This document shows positions 6,699-15,873 of a DNA stretch of 52,324 nt, one piece after another; within the stretch, counting starts at the first letter, position 1; each line of letters starts with the position of its first letter. Both the position numbers and the translations under genes were made by a program. A model generated the notes under the pieces. The model had not been told where the DNA came from and made no database searches. It was given only the letters and a program-made list of their open reading frames with translations. The stretch is taken from positions 1 through 52,324 of the forward strand of contig DGHT01000057.1 in the NCBI GenBank assembly GCA_002392765.1. The letters are read 5' to 3'. Source of the DNA: Verrucomicrobia bacterium UBA3841. GTDB lineage: Bacteria; Verrucomicrobiota; Kiritimatiellia; RFP12; UBA1067.

Positions 6699-7883
6699 TC
6701 AAATATGCGACAGTTTGTCCTTGTGGGCGTAGAAAATCCGGGATCTGTTCCGGAGCGTCTGCGCGCCCGGGAAGTTTCCTTCCGTCGAAATTTTCTGGAA
6801 TTCTTCCAGCAGTTTCTTTTGCTTGGAATCGAGATTGCGCGGCACTTCGAACACGATTCTCGCGTCGAGGTCGCCGGTCGTTCCTCCGCGTATGGAGGAA
6901 ACGCCTTTGCCGCGAAGCCTGAAAATCTTGCCGTTGTCCGTGCCGGCGGGTATCTTGAGCTGCGCGGCGCCCTGGGGCGTCGGCACCTCGACCGTGCCGC
7001 CGAGCGCGGCGAGGACCGGCGAGACCGGAATGTCCACGCCGAGATTCAAGCCGTCGCGCACGAAAATATCGCTGTTCTTCACGCCGATAATGACGTAGAG
7101 ATCTCCGTTGGGTCCGCCGCGAAGTCCGCCGCCGCCCTTTCCGGCCAGACGGAGCTTGGAGCCGTCGTCGATTCCGGCGGGAATCTTGAGCGATATCTTC
7201 TGGGGCATCGCAATATGGCCGGAGCCGGAACATTTCCGGCAGGGCTTTTCGATGACGGATCCGGCACCGCCGCAATGCGGACAGGTCTGTCTTATCTGGA
7301 AAGGACCGCCTCCCGCTATGACGACGCCGCGTCCGCCGCACGTACGGCATGTGACGCGCTTCGATCCGCTCTGCGCGCCGGAGCCTCCGCATTCCGGACA
7401 TGACGCGGGGAGCGTGATTTCTATCGTCCGCTCGCTGCCGAAGATCGCCTCGTCGAAATCTACCATGAGACGGAATGTCATGTCGTCGCCGCGCTGCGGC
7501 GCGTTGAAATCCTGCCTCTGGCGGCCGAAGTGTCCGCCGCCGAAGAAGTCGCCGAAACCGCCGCCTCCGGAATGTCCGCCGAAGAGATCTCCGAACATCG
7601 AGAAGATGTCGTCCATGCTCATCCCGCCGCCGCCGAAACCGCCGAATCCGCCGCCGTTCACGGCGTCGTGGCCGAACTGGTCGTACTTCTGGCGCTTTTC
7701 GGGATCGCGGAGGACGTCGTACGCCTCGGCCGCCTCCTTGAATTTCTCCTCGGCCTGCTTGTCGCCCGGATTGCGGTCCGGGTGGTACTTCATCGCAAGC
7801 TTCCGGTAGGCCGACTTGATTTCGTCCGCCGTGGCCGACTTAGACACGCCGAGAACTTCATAGTAATCGCGCTTGCCTGCCAT
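6699..7883 (-). CDS. dnaJ: Chaperone protein DnaJ
   Basis: The 394-residue protein has all DnaJ parts in order: a J domain (residues 1-70) with HPD in MKYHPDRNPG, a Gly/Phe-rich linker (about 75-125), four zinc-binding repeats (CPECGGSG, CRTCGGRG, CPHCGGAG, CRKCSGSG, about 160-225), and the C-terminal substrate-binding domains. It stimulates DnaK ATPase and delivers unfolded proteins. The ATG follows the grpE stop after 1 nt, so the two cochaperones are coupled. dnaK is not in the window. The tRNA-Leu gene follows 6 nt downstream. Confidence 0.97.
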   Translation of the reverse strand: MAGKRDYYEVLGVSKSATADEIKSAYRKLAMKYHPDRNPGDKQAEEKFKEAAEAYDVLRDPEKRQKYDQFGHDAVNGGGFGGFGGGGMSMDDIFSMFGDLFGGHSGGGGFGDFFGGGHFGRQRQDFNAPQRGDDMTFRLMVDFDEAIFGSERTIEITLPASCPECGGSGAQSGSKRVTCRTCGGRGVVIAGGGPFQIRQTCPHCGGAGSVIEKPCRKCSGSGHIAMPQKISLKIPAGIDDGSKLRLAGKGGGGLRGGPNGDLYVIIGVKNSDIFVRDGLNLGVDIPVSPVLAALGGTVEVPTPQGAAQLKIPAGTDNGKIFRLRGKGVSSIRGGTTGDLDARIVFEVPRNLDSKQKKLLEEFQKISTEGNFPGAQTLRNRSRIFYAHKDKLSHI

Positions 7884-7884
7884 C

Positions 7885-8529
7885 TTACGACCCGCTTTCT
7901 CTCTTGCCGGCGCTTACGACGACCTGCGCGGCGCGCAGGACGCGTCCCTTTAGCATCCAGCCTTTCTTCACTTCGTTGGAAACGACCCCTTCTTCGACAT
8001 CGTCGTTCGGGAGCTGCGCAACAGCGTCCATCTTGTCGGTGTCGAGAGGCTTGCCGACTGAATCGAACGGTTCCGCGCCGTGGCCCTTGAGCGCGGCGAG
8101 GAACGAATCCATCGTCATGCTTACGCCTTTGACGAACGGGTCTTCGGGATCCTTTGCCGAGGCAAGAGCGAGCGAGAGATTGTCGACCGCCGGGAGAATG
8201 TCTTTGAGGATTTCCGCTTCCGCGTAGCGGTATATGTCGTCGCGGTCGCGGGCTGTCCTTTTCTTGAAATTGTCGAAATCGGCCAAAAGCCTCGCGTAGA
8301 GATCCTTCCAGTCGGGCTCGGCGGATTTCTCCGGAGTTTCCCGATTCTCCGGCTTTTCAGGCTTTTCCGCATTCTCCCTGTTCTCCGCCGTCTCCGGCTT
8401 TTCCTGATTATCCTGAGATTCCGGAGCTTCCGGATTCTCCGGCTTTTCCGGAGCCTCCGGAGTTTTGCTTGTATTTTCAGTATCCAATCTTCTGTACCTT
8501 CCGGGCCTTGCGGCCGCACCGAAACGCAT
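7885..8529 (-). CDS. grpE: Nucleotide exchange factor GrpE
   Basis: I place the start at the ATG at 8527-8529, two bases after the argG stop, giving 214 residues; an upstream in-frame extension would overlap argG and looks non-coding. The GrpE core begins at WKDLYARLLADFDNFKKR with the long dimer helix. It continues through ILPAVDNLSLAL to the C-terminal beta domain, whose conserved end here reads GWMLKGRVLRAAQVVVS. The N-terminus (about residues 17-65) is a low-complexity PEKPEN/PEAPE array, unusually long and acidic for GrpE. GrpE releases ADP from DnaK. GAGG lies about 10 nt before the start. Confidence 0.93.
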   Translation of the reverse strand: MRFGAAARPGRYRRLDTENTSKTPEAPEKPENPEAPESQDNQEKPETAENRENAEKPEKPENRETPEKSAEPDWKDLYARLLADFDNFKKRTARDRDDIYRYAEAEILKDILPAVDNLSLALASAKDPEDPFVKGVSMTMDSFLAALKGHGAEPFDSVGKPLDTDKMDAVAQLPNDDVEEGVVSNEVKKGWMLKGRVLRAAQVVVSAGKRESGS

Positions 8530-8531
8530 TG

Positions 8532-9767
8532 CTAGCGAACCTCGATCTGACCCGACTTGGCGAGCATCTTTGCCTCGACCGATTGTATTTCGGCAAATCC
8601 CTGCGAACTGTGGGGATTGAGTCCGTCGGACGCCTCCATGGAGCTGTCCGCCTCGTTGTAGATCGTGGCTTTGAGCCCTTTGAGCGATTCGAAATAAATG
8701 TTGCCTTTGTAGAGTCCCAGCGTGACTTCGGCGGTGGCCTTGTCCGCCCAGACCTGTATCGCGGCGCGTGCGGCGCGCGTGGCCGGATCGAACCATCTGC
8801 CGTCGTATATCTGGTCGGCGACGAATTTGGAAAGCTCCTGGAACAGCTTCGTCGAACGCCTGTCCATGATGCCTTCGTAGATGTACTTGAGACCCCAGGA
8901 GAGGACCTCCATGCCGGGCGCCTCGTAGACTCCGCGGCTCTTCGTGCCGATGATGCGGTTTTCGAGGGCGTGCTTCATCCCGATTCCGTTCCTGCCGCCG
9001 ATCTTGTTCGCCTCGAGCATAACCTCGTACGGGGTCATCTTCTTTCCGTTGACGGAAACGCAGCGGCCCTTCTCGAATTTGAGGACGATTTTCTCGACCT
9101 TGTTCGGCGCCTTTTCAGGCCATACGCCCATCGTAGGCTTTACGATGCGCATGGAAGTCTCCATCGACTCGAGATCCTCGGCCTCGTGGGAAAGTCCGGC
9201 GAGGTTGGCGTCTGTTGAATATTTTTTCTTCGTGCCGGCGAAGGCGACGATGCCGCGCTTGGCGAGGAATTCCACCATCTGCGTGCGGCCCGGGAAACGC
9301 TTGAGAAGATCGGCGTCCCTCCACGGCGCGTAGACGCCGAATTCAGGGTCGAGGACATTGGTGTAGCGCTCGAAGCGCATCTGGTCGTTGCCGCGGCCGG
9401 TTGCTCCGTGGACGAGCGCGACGCATCCCGCCTTCTTCATCGCCGGGAGCAGTTTCTGGACTGTCACTGCGCGCGCGATGCCCGTGGAATTCCAGTATCC
9501 GCCGTCGTACATGGCCTGGCACTTGACTGTTTCGAAACAGATGTCCGCCATTTCCTTCGTCACGTCGACGATCGTCGTTTCGACGCCTGTCGGAGCCATC
9601 TTCTTTTTGATGTCGTCGATATTCTTTTCGTCGGGCTGCCCGACATTCGCGCTGAACGCCTTCACCTTCACGCCGGCATCCTTCAGCACGCAGCAGATCG
9701 TCTTGGAATCGAGTCCGCCGGATACGCATACGCCGACGGTCTTTCCTTTCAAATCTTCGATTTTCAT
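8532..9767 (-). CDS. argG: Argininosuccinate synthase
   Basis: The 411-residue protein joins citrulline and aspartate using ATP in arginine synthesis (cytoplasm). The N-terminal P-loop of the N-type ATP pyrophosphatase fold is VCVSGGLDSKT (residues 13-23). The citrulline/aspartate region HGATGRGNDQMRFE is also present, and length is normal. The ATG has AAGGAGAA upstream and a clear promoter at 9797-9825. It heads an unusual transcription unit with grpE, dnaJ and tRNA-Leu. No other arginine genes are adjacent, though carB, which supplies carbamoyl phosphate, lies two genes away. Confidence 0.96.
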   Translation of the reverse strand: MKIEDLKGKTVGVCVSGGLDSKTICCVLKDAGVKVKAFSANVGQPDEKNIDDIKKKMAPTGVETTIVDVTKEMADICFETVKCQAMYDGGYWNSTGIARAVTVQKLLPAMKKAGCVALVHGATGRGNDQMRFERYTNVLDPEFGVYAPWRDADLLKRFPGRTQMVEFLAKRGIVAFAGTKKKYSTDANLAGLSHEAEDLESMETSMRIVKPTMGVWPEKAPNKVEKIVLKFEKGRCVSVNGKKMTPYEVMLEANKIGGRNGIGMKHALENRIIGTKSRGVYEAPGMEVLSWGLKYIYEGIMDRRSTKLFQELSKFVADQIYDGRWFDPATRAARAAIQVWADKATAEVTLGLYKGNIYFESLKGLKATIYNEADSSMEASDGLNPHSSQGFAEIQSVEAKMLAKSGQIEVR

Positions 9768-9796
9768 CTTGTTCTCCTTGTTTGTTGCGAATTGAA

Positions 9797-9825
9797 ATTA
9801 TATCATAAAGGGATGGGGAAATCAA
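9797..9825 (-). promoter_or_regulatory. Promoter of argG-grpE-dnaJ-tRNA-Leu
   Basis: Minus-strand TTGATT (9820-9825), 17-nt spacer and TGATATAAT with the -10 hexamer at 9797-9802. A leader of about 20-25 nt with a ribosome site then reaches the argG ATG. Confidence 0.75.
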
Positions 9826-9841
9826 ATCGTAATTAAAGGCG

Positions 9842-11089
9842 TCAGTCGGAGATCGGCGCTTTGTAGCCTTCGACAATGTCGTCGTTTCCGGTCGGCTCCA
9901 CTTCGAGGACCTTCACGCCCGGACCGAGTTTCGACACGCCCGATATCACGACCCTCTCGCCTTCGGAAAGACCCTCCACTACGGGAGTCCATCCGGCGTA
10001 GGCCTCCTTGGTGACGACCGGACGCTGCTCTACGGTCGAATCGGCCCTGAGCACCCACACGCCCTGGCCTCCGCCGGGGAGGTCGAACACCGCCTGCTGC
10101 GGAATGGACGGATACGAAGGCGGATTCACGAAATCGGCCAGAAGCGTCACGTAGCTGTTCGGCACAAGAAAGCGCTCCGGATTGGGAAAGCTGAGACGCA
10201 TCATGATGGATGCCGTCTCGAGGCTCATCTGGTTGTCGTCGAAATCCCACTTGCCCTCGCGGTCGTACTCGGATCCGTCGGGCAGGATGAGCCTGAGGCG
10301 CATATCGGGAGCCTCTCCCCTCTTCTGCGCCTGGCGCCACTGGACGTACGCGCGGTCCGTCAGAGGGAAACTGACGCGGATGGGGTCGATTTGGACGATC
10401 TTCGCGAGCGACCCCTTTGACGGGGCGACGTAATCGCCGACGTGCGCCGCCGACTTGCCGATCTGTCCCGATATCGGCGCGAGAACCGTGGTTTTCTTCA
10501 AGTCGTACTGGGCGACCACGAGGTTCGCCTTCGCCTGCATTACGGCCGCCTCGGCCTTCTCCGCCGACGCCTCGGCGTTGTCGCGTTCAAGCTGCGTGAT
10601 GCCGCGCGAATCTGCCGACTGCATTCGCTCGTAGTAGCGCTTGGCCCGGCGGGATTCCGCCTCCGCCGCCTCGAGATCCGCCTGGCGCTGGTTGACGACC
10701 GCCTGGTAGCGTTCGTCGTCTATGACGTACAGGAGCTGTCCCGCCGAAACGATGTCGCCCTCCTTGAACTTTATCTCGCGTATGTAACCGTCGACCTGCG
10801 GCAGAAGATCGACCTCCTGCACGGCCTCGGCGTGCGCGACGAAGCGTTCCGGCAGATTGTAGACGCGCATTTCCGCGTTGGTGGCGGAAACCGTTGCAAG
10901 CGCGCCCGACATCGCCGCGAGCTTCGCCTTGTCGGCCGCGGCATGGTCGGTCTTGGGCCACATGTCGTTCAATATCCAGCCCGCCGCGACGCAAACGGCC
11001 GCGAGTACGAGGGTTGCCACGACCGCGCCGATTTTAGCGGCGAGCGATCCGTTTGAAGGCTTTTCCGGTGTTTCTTTGATGTCTTCCAT
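9842..11089 (-). CDS. RND-type efflux periplasmic adaptor (membrane fusion protein)
   Basis: The 415-residue protein has one N-terminal membrane anchor (about residues 20-42). A lipoyl/barrel-sandwich half follows (VQEVDLLPQVDGYIREIKF, with DIVSAGQLLYVID), then a helical hairpin rich in Ala/Glu (about 125-190), the second lipoyl half (TTVLAPISGQIGKS) and a beta-barrel and membrane-proximal domain. This is the AcrA/HlyD-like order. Such adaptors link an inner-membrane RND pump to an outer-membrane channel, but neither partner gene is in the window. The ATG at 11087-11089 lies 16 nt after the carB stop, with AGGAAG upstream, so it is expressed with carB. Confidence 0.9.
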   Translation of the reverse strand: MEDIKETPEKPSNGSLAAKIGAVVATLVLAAVCVAAGWILNDMWPKTDHAAADKAKLAAMSGALATVSATNAEMRVYNLPERFVAHAEAVQEVDLLPQVDGYIREIKFKEGDIVSAGQLLYVIDDERYQAVVNQRQADLEAAEAESRRAKRYYERMQSADSRGITQLERDNAEASAEKAEAAVMQAKANLVVAQYDLKKTTVLAPISGQIGKSAAHVGDYVAPSKGSLAKIVQIDPIRVSFPLTDRAYVQWRQAQKRGEAPDMRLRLILPDGSEYDREGKWDFDDNQMSLETASIMMRLSFPNPERFLVPNSYVTLLADFVNPPSYPSIPQQAVFDLPGGGQGVWVLRADSTVEQRPVVTKEAYAGWTPVVEGLSEGERVVISGVSKLGPGVKVLEVEPTGNDDIVEGYKAPISD

Positions 11090-11105
11090 GATCGGGAACT
11101 TCCTT

Positions 11106-14100
11106 TCAGTATTGTCCGCCTTTGCCGATGGACGCGTGGTAGCTCTGGAGAGACCTCACGTCGCCGAGTCCGCTCATCGCGGCTCCTATGCCCTCCACTG
11201 CGGCCTGCGCCGCGGCAAGGGTCGTAAGGTACGGTATTCTGTACTTGATCGCCGCCTGGCGTATGCGGCTGTCGTCGGCACGCGCATCGCGCCTTCCGCT
11301 CGGGGTGTTTACGATGATCGCGACCTCGCGGTTCTTGATCGCGTCGAGAACGTCGGGGCGTCCCTCGCCGATTTTCGCGACGACCGACCCCTTCACGCCG
11401 CGGCCGGCGAGAAAGCGTATCGTGCCCTCCGTGCCGACGACCTCGAATCCCAGCTGCGCGAAACGCTGCACCACCGACACCGCGTCGTCGTGCTTCTCGG
11501 AAAGCGACACCAGAATCTTCCCCGGAACGGTAGGCAGCGCAAGGCCCGCCGCCTCCTGGGACTTGAAATACGCAAGACCGTATGTGTCCGCAAGACCGAG
11601 CACTTCCCCCGTCGAGCGCATCTCGGGACCGAGAACGGGATCGACCTCGGGGAATTTCTCGAAAGGCATGACCGCCTCTTTCACGCCGAAATACGGGATG
11701 ACGTGCCTCCTGTCGAGTCCGAGGGACTTGACCGTCTCGCCGAGCATCAGATGCGTTGCTATGCGAGCCATCTGCACGCCCGCCACCTTCGACACAAGCG
11801 GCACGGTGCGCGACGCCCTCGGGTTCGCTTCGATTACATACACCTTCCCGTCCTCGATCGCGAACTGCATGTTCATGAGGCCCACCACCTTCAGTTCGGA
11901 CGCGATTCTTCTCGTGTATTCGAGAATTGTGGATTTGGCGTCCTCCGGAATCGTGACGGGAGGCAGGACGCATGCGGAATCGCCGGAATGGATGCCGGCG
12001 AGCTCGATGTGCTGCATGATCGCGGGGATGAAAACGTCCTTGCCGTCGGAGAGGGCGTCAGCCTCGCATTCCATCGCGTGGCAGAGGAACCTGTCGAGAT
12101 ACAGCGGCCTGTCGGGCGTGACCCCGACCGCTTTCGCGACGTACTCGCGCAGCATGATTTCGTCGTACACGACTTCCATGCCGCGTCCGCCTAGAACGAA
12201 CGACGGGCGGATGATGAGAGGATAGCCCAGCTTCCCGGCGCACTCGATCGCGCCGTCGAGATCGCTCGCCATCATGGATTCCGGCATTGGAACGCCGAGC
12301 TTGTCCATGATGGAGTGGAAGAGATCGCGGTCTTCGGCGTCGTCGATGGAATCGACGGATGTGCCGAGAATCCTGCATCCGGCCTCTTCAAGCCCGCGCG
12401 CGATGTTGAGCGGGGTCTGTCCGCCGAACTGGACGATCACCCCGTCGGGCTTCTCGTTTTCGTAAATCTGCAGAACGTCCTCGACGGTCACCGGCTCGAA
12501 GTAGAGCTTGTCGGACGTGTCGTAGTCCGTGGATACGGTTTCGGGGTTGCAGTTGACGATTATCGTCTCGTAGCCCATCTCCTTCATGGCCATCGCCGCG
12601 TGGCAGCAGCAGTAGTCGAACTCGATACCCTGTCCGATTCTGTTAGGGCCGCCGCCGAGAATCATGACCTTGCGCTTCGACGACGTCTCGGGCACCTCGT
12701 TCGCGGCGCCGTTGTAGCTCGAGTAGTAGTATTCCTTGCCCTCCACGCCGGAAACGGGAACCTTGTGCCACGTTTCGACGCATCCGAGCGCCTTGCGCCT
12801 GTCGCGGACGTCCTTCTCCGGGACGCCGAGGAGCATCGAAAGATACTTGTCCGAAAAACCGTCCTTCTTCGCCCGGACGAGGAGCTCGTCCGGCGGGAGA
12901 GCCCCCTTGTGCCCGAGTATCTCCTCCTCCTCTTCGACAAGCTCGCGCATCTGCCGTACGAAATACGCCTTGACTCCGGTGCGTTCGAAAATCTGTTCGT
13001 CGGTGGCGCCTTTGCGGACCGCCTCGTACATCTGGAAATGACGCTCGGAGTTGGGAATGGACAGCATCTTGAGCAGCTCGTCCAGGGATTTCTCGTGGAA
13101 ATCCTTTGCAAAGCCCAATCCGGATCTGCCGCGTTCGAGCGCGCGAATTGCCTTCTGGAATGTTTCCTTGTACGTCTTGCCGATCGACATCACCTCGCCG
13201 ACGGCCTTCATCTGAGTCCCGAGCCTGTCCTCTACGCCGCGGAACTTTTCGAACGCCCAGCGCGCAAATTTGAGAACGATGTAATCGCCCGACGGAGTGT
13301 ATTTCTCCAGCGTTCCGTCCCGCCAGTACGGAATCTCGTCCAGCGTCATTCCGGCGGCCAGTTTGGCGGAGACGAGAGCGATCGGAAAACCTGTAGCCTT
13401 GGATGCGAGCGCTGAAGAGCGGGACGTCCTGGGATTGATTTCAATGATGACTACGCGCCCCGTTTTAGGATCGTGCGCGAACTGGACGTTCGTCCCTCCT
13501 ATGACGCCGATCGACTCGACAATCTTGAACGCGTCCCTCTGGAGTCTTTCCTGAAGTTCCTTTGAAATCGTGAGGAAAGGCGCCGCGCAGTAGCTGTCGC
13601 CCGTATGCACGCCGACCGCATCGATGTTTTCAATGAAGCAAACGGCGATCATCTGGTTCTTGGAGTCGCGGACGACTTCGACTTCGAGTTCCTCCCAGTT
13701 GAGTATCGATTCCTCGATGAGACACTGATGCGTCAGCGAAGCGTCGAGACCGCGCTGGCAGATCGTGCGAAGCTCCTCCTGGTTGTAGCAGAATCCTCCG
13801 CCGGCGCCGCCCATTGTGTAGGCGGGGCGCACGACGACGGGATATCCGATGTCCTTCTCGACGAGTTCCACGGCCGCTTCGACGGAGTGGACGATGCCGG
13901 AGCGCGGCGTTTCTATCCCAAGCGACTGCATCGTCGCCTTGAACACTTCACGGTCTTCGCCGCGTTCGATGGCATCGAGATTGACGCCGATCACCTTGAC
14001 GCCGTACTTGTCGAGAACGCCCTTCTTCGCAAGCGACATGGAAAGATTGAGTCCCGTCTGTCCGCCGAGGTTGGGCAGTATGGCGTCGGGCCGCTCTTTC

Positions 14101-14333
14101 GCGATTATCTGCTCGAGACGCGCCTCGTTGAGCGGCTCGATGTAAGTCGCATCGGCCATCACGGGGTCGGTCATTATCGTTGCGGGGTTGGAATTGACGA
14201 GCACGACCTTGTATCCGCAGGATCTCAAGGCTTTGCAGGCCTGCGTGCCGGAATAGTCGAATTCGCACGCCTGGCCTATGACAATAGGGCCCGAACCTAT
14301 GATAAGCACTTTGTCTACGTCGGAACGCTTCAT
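11106..14333 (-). CDS. carB: Carbamoyl-phosphate synthase large subunit
   Basis: The 1075-residue protein is full length. The first carboxyphosphate domain opens with KVLIIGSGPIVIGQACEFDYSGTQA, and the second ATP-grasp half opens with KVMILGGGPNRIGQGIEFDYCC near residue 560. The C-terminal allosteric MGS-like domain starts near residue 940. It makes carbamoyl phosphate from bicarbonate, ATP and ammonia delivered by CarA, for arginine and pyrimidine synthesis. carA is not adjacent. The ATG at 14331-14333 follows an extended -10 promoter at 14360-14392 with a leader of about 20 nt containing GAAAGG. Confidence 0.97.
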   Translation of the reverse strand: MKRSDVDKVLIIGSGPIVIGQACEFDYSGTQACKALRSCGYKVVLVNSNPATIMTDPVMADATYIEPLNEARLEQIIAKERPDAILPNLGGQTGLNLSMSLAKKGVLDKYGVKVIGVNLDAIERGEDREVFKATMQSLGIETPRSGIVHSVEAAVELVEKDIGYPVVVRPAYTMGGAGGGFCYNQEELRTICQRGLDASLTHQCLIEESILNWEELEVEVVRDSKNQMIAVCFIENIDAVGVHTGDSYCAAPFLTISKELQERLQRDAFKIVESIGVIGGTNVQFAHDPKTGRVVIIEINPRTSRSSALASKATGFPIALVSAKLAAGMTLDEIPYWRDGTLEKYTPSGDYIVLKFARWAFEKFRGVEDRLGTQMKAVGEVMSIGKTYKETFQKAIRALERGRSGLGFAKDFHEKSLDELLKMLSIPNSERHFQMYEAVRKGATDEQIFERTGVKAYFVRQMRELVEEEEEILGHKGALPPDELLVRAKKDGFSDKYLSMLLGVPEKDVRDRRKALGCVETWHKVPVSGVEGKEYYYSSYNGAANEVPETSSKRKVMILGGGPNRIGQGIEFDYCCCHAAMAMKEMGYETIIVNCNPETVSTDYDTSDKLYFEPVTVEDVLQIYENEKPDGVIVQFGGQTPLNIARGLEEAGCRILGTSVDSIDDAEDRDLFHSIMDKLGVPMPESMMASDLDGAIECAGKLGYPLIIRPSFVLGGRGMEVVYDEIMLREYVAKAVGVTPDRPLYLDRFLCHAMECEADALSDGKDVFIPAIMQHIELAGIHSGDSACVLPPVTIPEDAKSTILEYTRRIASELKVVGLMNMQFAIEDGKVYVIEANPRASRTVPLVSKVAGVQMARIATHLMLGETVKSLGLDRRHVIPYFGVKEAVMPFEKFPEVDPVLGPEMRSTGEVLGLADTYGLAYFKSQEAAGLALPTVPGKILVSLSEKHDDAVSVVQRFAQLGFEVVGTEGTIRFLAGRGVKGSVVAKIGEGRPDVLDAIKNREVAIIVNTPSGRRDARADDSRIRQAAIKYRIPYLTTLAAAQAAVEGIGAAMSGLGDVRSLQSYHASIGKGGQY

Positions 14334-14359
14334 ATTTTATGAACCTTTCAATTTCGCAT

Positions 14360-14392
14360 ATTATATCAAAAAAAATGCGATTTGTGGAAAAA
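14360..14392 (-). promoter_or_regulatory. Promoter of carB
   Basis: Minus-strand TTTTTCCAC, a spacer containing a run of eight T residues, then the extended -10 TGATATAAT (hexamer at 14360-14365). The whole arrangement closely copies the tRNA-Val promoter. Confidence 0.65.
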
Positions 14393-14415
14393 GTGGAGCG
14401 GATGCGCAAACCCTG

Positions 14416-15792
14416 TCAAAGCGTTACGCCATCCTTGAATATGGCGATGCCGTACGCTTTATTGCGCTCGTTCGACGCCAGTTCCGTCCCCGAGGCGACA
14501 CGAAGCACTTTCGCGGCGAAATCTTCGACATCCGGGTTCGACATGGCGTTCCAGTCGATCCATCCGGGTTTCGAAGCGGCGAGTTTGTCGTTGGACGCGA
14601 TCTTTATAGTGGGAACGACGCACCCGAAAGGCGTGCCGCGGCCTGTCGTGAACAAGATGAGATGCGCGCCGGCGGCCGCAAGGACGGTCGACGCGACAAG
14701 ATCGTTGCCGGGGCCGGTCATGAGGGAAAGTCCGTGCGCCTTGACGCGTTCTCCGTAGAGAAGGACGTCTTCCACGGGCGAGGATCCGCCCTTCTGGACA
14801 CAGCCGAGCGATTTATCCTCCAGCGTGGTTATGCCGCCCGCCTTGTTGCCAGGCGAGGGATTTTCGTAGCAGACCTGTCCGTGCGAAGCGTAGTAATCCT
14901 TGAATCCGTTTATCATCTTCACGCATTTGTCGAACACCTGCCGCGTCCGGCAGCGGTTCATCAGCAGCGTTTCCGCGCCGAACATTTCCGGCACCTCGGT
15001 CAATATCGCGGATCCGCCGCGCGCGCAAAGCCAGTCGGAGAAGCGCCCTACGAGAGGATTGGCCGTAAGTCCGCTGAAACCGTCCGACCCGCCGCATTTC
15101 AATCCTACGACAAGTTCGCCGGCATCGGCATCCGTGCGCTCGCCGACTCTGTCCCTTTCAAGTTCGGCGATCAGTTCGAGCCCCCGTTTGAATTCGTCTC
15201 CGGGATCCTGCGCTTTGAGAAACCTGAGGTTCAGGTTGATCTTGGAGCCGTCGCTGTCGTCTTTGGAAAGCCCCAGGCGCGCCTTGAAGCTTTCAAGCGT
15301 GTTGTTTTCGCATCCTAGCGACACGACCAGCACGCCGCCGGCGTTTGGATGCCGCACCAGATTCGCGAGCATTTCGCACGTGGTTTCATGGTCCGCGCCC
15401 ATTTGCGAACAGCCGTACGGATGGGTAAGCGCGATTCCGCCGCAAGTCCTGGCGAGCGATTCCGCAAGGTTGTTGACGCATCCGACAAGCGGCACCACCC
15501 AAATGTCGTTTCTTATGCCTATGCGGCCGTCAGGACGTCTGTAGACCTTGATTCGCGGAGGGGTTTCACGTTCCAATTCGCGGAAAGAGGGATTGTAGGA
15601 GTATTCGACTGCTTCGCCGAGGTTGGTGGCGGTATTGTGCACGTGCACGTGCTCTCCGGCCGCGATATGCTTCGTAGCGTGGCCTATGGGCATGCCGTAC
15701 TTTATGACGTCCGCGCCCTGCGGAATGTCGCGAATGGCGTATTTGTGTCCGTCTTCGCGGACTTCGACATTGTCTTTTGGGTTGATTATCAT
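14416..15792 (-). CDS. uxaA: Altronate dehydratase (UxaA family)
   Basis: The 458-residue protein has the two-part structure of UxaA. An N-terminal SAF domain (about residues 1-95) is followed by a catalytic part with HPYGCSQMGADHETT, GCENN and the GLKCGGSDGFSGLTANP block, then the C-terminal TTGRGTPFG and PTIKIASN motifs. Altronate dehydratase converts D-altronate to 2-keto-3-deoxygluconate in galacturonate catabolism. Relatives act on galactarate or related sugar acids, so the substrate is not certain. It is a single-gene unit with its own promoter. The -10 box ends 9 nt before the ATG, so the mRNA is probably leaderless. Confidence 0.88.
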   Translation of the reverse strand: MIINPKDNVEVREDGHKYAIRDIPQGADVIKYGMPIGHATKHIAAGEHVHVHNTATNLGEAVEYSYNPSFRELERETPPRIKVYRRPDGRIGIRNDIWVVPLVGCVNNLAESLARTCGGIALTHPYGCSQMGADHETTCEMLANLVRHPNAGGVLVVSLGCENNTLESFKARLGLSKDDSDGSKINLNLRFLKAQDPGDEFKRGLELIAELERDRVGERTDADAGELVVGLKCGGSDGFSGLTANPLVGRFSDWLCARGGSAILTEVPEMFGAETLLMNRCRTRQVFDKCVKMINGFKDYYASHGQVCYENPSPGNKAGGITTLEDKSLGCVQKGGSSPVEDVLLYGERVKAHGLSLMTGPGNDLVASTVLAAAGAHLILFTTGRGTPFGCVVPTIKIASNDKLAASKPGWIDWNAMSNPDVEDFAAKVLRVASGTELASNERNKAYGIAIFKDGVTL

Positions 15793-15801
15793 GATTGTAA
15801 T

Positions 15802-15810
15802 ATTATATCA
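15802..15810 (-). promoter_or_regulatory. Extended -10 promoter of uxaA
   Basis: Minus-strand TGATATAAT with the hexamer at 15802-15807, preceded by a T run and a TTTTTCCCGG motif. I see no good -35. Only 9 nt separate the box from the uxaA ATG. Confidence 0.6.
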
Positions 15811-15873
15811 AAAATTTCCGGGAAAAATTCTCTTTTCGCATTGCGGAGGCGCGTGTTCCCGGCCGGTTGGATT

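Noticed and set aside
8530..8796. Longer grpE start upstream of 8529
   Set aside because: It lies entirely inside argG in another frame and reads as Arg/Gln/Gly-rich shadow sequence.
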